DNA from: Bacteroidota bacterium
GTDB lineage: Bacteria; Bacteroidota; Rhodothermia; Rhodothermales; JAAAOL01
NCBI GenBank assembly: GCA_009908885.1
Contig: JAAAOL010000003.1
Location: 1 to 16,241 of the forward strand
Reading direction: 5' to 3'
Length of the DNA stretch: 16,241 nucleotides
Under the pieces are notes generated by a model that was not told where the DNA came from, did not search any database, and was given only the letters and a program-made list of their open reading frames with translations. Both the position numbers and the translations under genes were made by a program. Positions 14,197-16,241 of this stretch are shown here, in pieces (the first letter of the stretch is position 1; every line of letters starts with the position of its first letter).

Positions 14197-15300
14197 CTAC
14201 CCCACCGTCGCCGGTGCGCGTTGCTTCTGAGCGGACGGCGTGGGCAGCTTGGCCTTGACGGCGGCGGGAATGGAGCGAGTCGCCTTGGGCTTTTTCGAGG
14301 GTGTCGCGGGCACGCTCATCTGGAACTCGTCGGCGTTCTCCTTGGCGTTGAGCAGCACCTCCAGGACGCCGTCCTTGGTCGTCTCCTCCATCAGCGCCGC
14401 GCGCAGGTTGCTGGCGTTGCGGAAGCCCTTGAAGTAGCCGCCGTACTGGCGCCGCATCTCCAGGACGCCGGTGCGCTCGCCCAGCCACTCGCACTTGAGC
14501 GTCAGGTGCTCGGCCACCACGGCCAGGCGCTCCGGCCACGTGGGCGGGGGCGGCACCTCGCCGGTGGCCATGTAGGTCTTGGCGTGCTCGAAGATCCACG
14601 GATTGCCGATGGCCCCGCGCCCGATCATCACGGCATCGACGCCCGTCTCGTCGAACATGGCCTTTACCTTCTCCGGCGTCAGCGCGTCGCCGTTGCCGAT
14701 GAACGGGATGTCGCGCACGCCTTCCTCTTTGATGCGCCGCAGCCACTCCCACCGCGCCTCGCCCTTGTACATCTGGCTCCGCGTGCGGGCATGCACGGCG
14801 AGGGCCTGGATGCCCTTGTCCTCCAGCATGCGCGCCACCTCCAGGATCTGGATGGAGTCGTCGTTCCAGCCGAGGCGCGTCTTGACCGTCACGGGCCGCG
14901 TGGCGCCCTCCATCACGGCCTCCACGATGCGTTCCATCTTGGGCAGGTTGCGCAGGATGCCCGCCCCGGCGTCTTTGCGGACGACCTTCTTGACGGGACA
15001 GCCGAAGTTGATGTCGATAAGGTCCGGCTCGATGGCATCCACGATGCGCGTGGCCTGCCGCACCTGCTCCACGTTGCCGCCGAAGATCTGGATGCCGACG
15101 GGCCGCTCCTCGTCGTAGATATCCAGCTTCTGAACCGAGTCGTCGGCGTCGTAGATGAGGCCGCCCGACGAGATGAACTCGGTGTAGAGCATGTCGGCGC
15201 CGTAGCGCTTGCACAGCAGCCGGAAGGGCGGGTCGCTGACGTCCTCCATCGGCGCCAGAAAGAGCGGGCGCTCCCCGAAGTCGATCGATCCGATCTGCAT
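14197..15300 (-). CDS. dusB: tRNA-dihydrouridine synthase, DusB type
   Basis: An FMN-dependent enzyme that reduces uridines in the tRNA D-loop. The 367 residues begin with the typical MQIGSIDFGERPLFLAPMEDVSD. The catalytic cysteine is C101 in DINFGCPVKKVVRKDAGAG. Flavin and substrate residues include K140 (VTVKTRLGW) and H170 (AVHARTR), and the phosphate-binding loop is MIGRGAIGNPWIF (225-237). The C-terminal helical domain runs to about 325. A Lys/Pro/Ala-rich tail (331-367) follows that is not part of the usual family fold and could add tRNA affinity. The subfamily call (B rather than A or C) rests on overall resemblance and is less secure than the family. The ATG at 15298-15300 directly abuts heptad array G, with no Shine-Dalgarno sequence. 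Confidence 0.93.
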   Translation of the reverse strand: MQIGSIDFGERPLFLAPMEDVSDPPFRLLCKRYGADMLYTEFISSGGLIYDADDSVQKLDIYDEERPVGIQIFGGNVEQVRQATRIVDAIEPDLIDINFGCPVKKVVRKDAGAGILRNLPKMERIVEAVMEGATRPVTVKTRLGWNDDSIQILEVARMLEDKGIQALAVHARTRSQMYKGEARWEWLRRIKEEGVRDIPFIGNGDALTPEKVKAMFDETGVDAVMIGRGAIGNPWIFEHAKTYMATGEVPPPPTWPERLAVVAEHLTLKCEWLGERTGVLEMRRQYGGYFKGFRNASNLRAALMEETTKDGVLEVLLNAKENADEFQMSVPATPSKKPKATRSIPAAVKAKLPTPSAQKQRAPATVG

Positions 15301-15342
15301 GGTCCGTAGGTCGTCTGGGCGGGTCCGTGGGTCGTGGCGCGG
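15301..15342. repeat. Heptad array G, abutting the dus start codon
   Basis: Units GGTCCGT (15301), AGGTCGT (15308), CTGGGCG (15315), GGTCCGT (15322), GGGTCGT (15329) and GGCGCGG (15336) are in register. On the minus strand they read as the ACC-type arm running directly into the dus ATG, as array B does before the HD gene. No complementary arm is evident nearby. Confidence 0.65.
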
Positions 15343-15437
15343 GCTTGAACGGCAGGGCAGCGAGGCGGTTTCTGCGCAGGGAAAGGGCGAGCGGGCGACA
15401 CGGCGAGCCTATGCGATAAATACCATGCCAGCCCTGT

Positions 15438-15453
15438 CCCACACTCCCACACT
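15438..15453. repeat. Short 8-base tandem repeat
   Basis: CCCACACT is repeated twice in tandem (15438-15445 and 15446-15453). It lies between the divergent dus and PLDc_N genes and has a different period from the heptad arrays. The rest of the 261-bp gap holds array G, the 45-codon reading frame and a lone TATACT (15514-15519) that could be a -10 box. Confidence 0.4.
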
Positions 15454-15475
15454 CGAATAGAACGGAGGTGCGACG

Positions 15476-15613
15476 ATGAGCCGCCGCCATAGTAACCTTT
15501 CCGTCCGCGTCCGTATACTGAACCACACGCTGCCTCTTCCGATCATCTTTCGTACCGACGTATGCGCTTCGCCAAGACGCACCACCTCCTCACCCTCGCC
15601 GTCCTGGGCCTGA
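15476..15613 (+). other. Possible 45-codon leader ORF with a strong RBS
   Basis: GGAGG (15464-15468) stands seven bases before an ATG at 15476. The frame runs 45 codons to a TGA at 15611-15613 and overlaps the start of the PLDc_N gene in another frame. The peptide begins MSRRHSNLSVRVRILNH and resembles nothing I know. The ribosome site makes it noteworthy because most real genes here lack one. It could be a regulatory upstream ORF or chance. Confidence 0.25.
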
Positions 15614-15837
15614 TGACCGTCCTGCTGGCCGGATGTGGCGGCGGCAACCTGCTTGAGATGCTGAGCCGCTGGGAGACCCTGGGCTGCTGCGGGCTCATCA
15701 TCGCTATCCTGGACATCATCGCCATCATCGAAGTGGGCGGCAGCCGCAAGGACACGGGCAGCAAGGTGCTGTGGATTCTGCTCATCGTCTTCTTCCCCAT
15801 CGGCGGACTGCTCTTTTACTACTTCCTGGGCCGGTAG
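15562..15837 (+). CDS. Small PLDc_N-domain membrane (lipo)protein
   Basis: A 91-residue protein. Residues 1-25 resemble a lipoprotein signal with lipobox LLAGC (C25). After a Gly-rich turn, two hydrophobic segments follow (about 41-57 and 68-89), the second being VLWILLIVFFPIGGLLFYYFLGR. The W-(8)-P-hG-hhhYhhhGR ending is the hallmark of the PLDc_N domain, the two-helix module found N-terminal to cardiolipin synthases and also as stand-alone small proteins. Here there is no phospholipase catalytic domain, so it is not an enzyme by itself; a membrane-partner role is inferred. The ATG at 15562 has no Shine-Dalgarno sequence. The upstream 45-codon frame overlaps this start. Confidence 0.75.
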   Translation: MRFAKTHHLLTLAVLGLMTVLLAGCGGGNLLEMLSRWETLGCCGLIIAILDIIAIIEVGGSRKDTGSKVLWILLIVFFPIGGLLFYYFLGR

Positions 15838-15903
15838 GCGGCGTCCGTCCTGAGCGCCATCGCTACGAGTTCTTGACGCAACTTCCCGCTCGCGCAGGGC
15901 TTG

Positions 15904-15930
15904 AAGGAGTAGGTCTCGTTCCCGCTCCTT
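15904..15930 (+). other. Hairpin upstream of the phosphodiesterase gene
   Basis: AAGGAG (15904-15909) pairs with CTCCTT (15925-15930) around a 15-base loop, in the 105-bp gap between the PLDc_N and phosphodiesterase genes. It could be a weak terminator for the former or a leader structure for the latter. AAGGAG is too far from the ATG at 15943 to be its ribosome site. Confidence 0.3.
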
Positions 15931-15942
15931 TGCCGCCCGGCT

Positions 15943-16241
15943 ATGCTACGACTGCCCACCCCCGTTGCGCGCGCCGTTTCGCTCGTTCTGGTCGCTCTGC
16001 TGGTCCTCGTAGGGATCGGCTGTTCCGGCACGCAGCCGCCCACCGACACGACGAAGGCGGCCAACCCGCCGCCGCTGCTGCTCATCTCCATCGATGGCTT
16101 TCGCGCGGATTACCTGGACCGAGTCGACGCGCCGACGCTGGAGCGGCTGGCGCGTGAGGGGACGCGGACGGAGGGGCTCATCTCGGCGTTTCCCACCAAG
16201 ACGTTTCCGAACCACTACACCATCGTCACCGGCCTCTATCC
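15943..16241 (+). CDS. Nucleotide pyrophosphatase/phosphodiesterase (NPP) family, N-terminal part
   Basis: The first 99 codons of a gene cut by the right edge of the window. Residues 1-27 form a hydrophobic signal (RAVSLVLVALLVLVGIGC), probably a lipoprotein signal with C27, though the residue three before the cysteine is atypical. A Pro/Thr-rich linker follows. From residue 45 the alkaline-phosphatase-superfamily NPP fold begins: metal-binding D51 in LLLISIDGFRADYL and the catalytic threonine T87 in SAFPTKTFPNHYTIVTGLY. These enzymes cleave phosphodiester or pyrophosphate bonds in nucleotides or lipids in the periplasm or outside the cell. The ATG at 15943 is the first in frame and gives a proper signal sequence, without a Shine-Dalgarno sequence. 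The substrate cannot be predicted from this fragment. Confidence 0.88.
   Translation, partial: MLRLPTPVARAVSLVLVALLVLVGIGCSGTQPPTDTTKAANPPPLLLISIDGFRADYLDRVDAPTLERLAREGTRTEGLISAFPTKTFPNHYTIVTGLY

Noticed and set aside
14156..15526. 456-codon minus-strand frame overlapping dus
   Set aside because: Out of frame with the intact Dus motifs; a shadow of that gene.

Overview
The window looks like a chromosomal segment of a GC-rich, Gram-negative bacterium. My best guess is the Bacteroidota/Rhodothermota side (Rhodothermia-like). The grounds are a compact permease-ATPase-MCE lipid-transport cassette, several putative lipoproteins, and an almost complete absence of Shine-Dalgarno sequences in front of the housekeeping genes. 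This placement is inference; there is no rRNA or other strong phylogenetic marker here.

Layout: radA (DNA repair, minus strand) diverges from a three-gene Mla-type phospholipid transport operon (permease, ATPase, MCE protein; 1810-4288, plus strand). An HD-domain protein and a DUF445 membrane protein follow on the plus strand. Converging on these from the right is a two-gene minus-strand operon (11795 to 6621). It encodes a 647-aa protein with transthyretin/carboxypeptidase-regulatory-like folds and a 1055-aa subtilisin-family protein with no signal peptide. Divergent from that operon is a lipoprotein-type GH47 alpha-mannosidase. A Sel1-repeat lipoprotein and a DusB-type tRNA-dihydrouridine synthase follow on the minus strand. 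The right end holds a small PLDc_N-type membrane protein and the start of a nucleotide pyrophosphatase/phosphodiesterase, both on the plus strand. I saw no tRNA, rRNA, CRISPR array, transposase or phage gene.

The most unusual signal is between the genes. At least six intergenic gaps carry arrays of degenerate 7-base units (loosely K-S-G-T-N-N-N). Most are arranged as a G/T-rich left arm followed by an A/C-rich right arm of the complementary type, so each array is a loose palindrome. The 7-base phase often runs unbroken through the centre: 15 heptads at 90-194, 14 at 4957-5054 and 12 at 6422-6505. The unit sequence differs between loci while the period and polarity persist. This resembles in style the heptanucleotide STRR repeats known from heterocystous cyanobacteria, but with inverted arms.

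The second notable item is the protease operon. Its two genes are the only well-supported genes in the window with strong Shine-Dalgarno sequences. It also has a potentially structured 5' leader with two hairpins and a long terminator-like hairpin at its 3' end.
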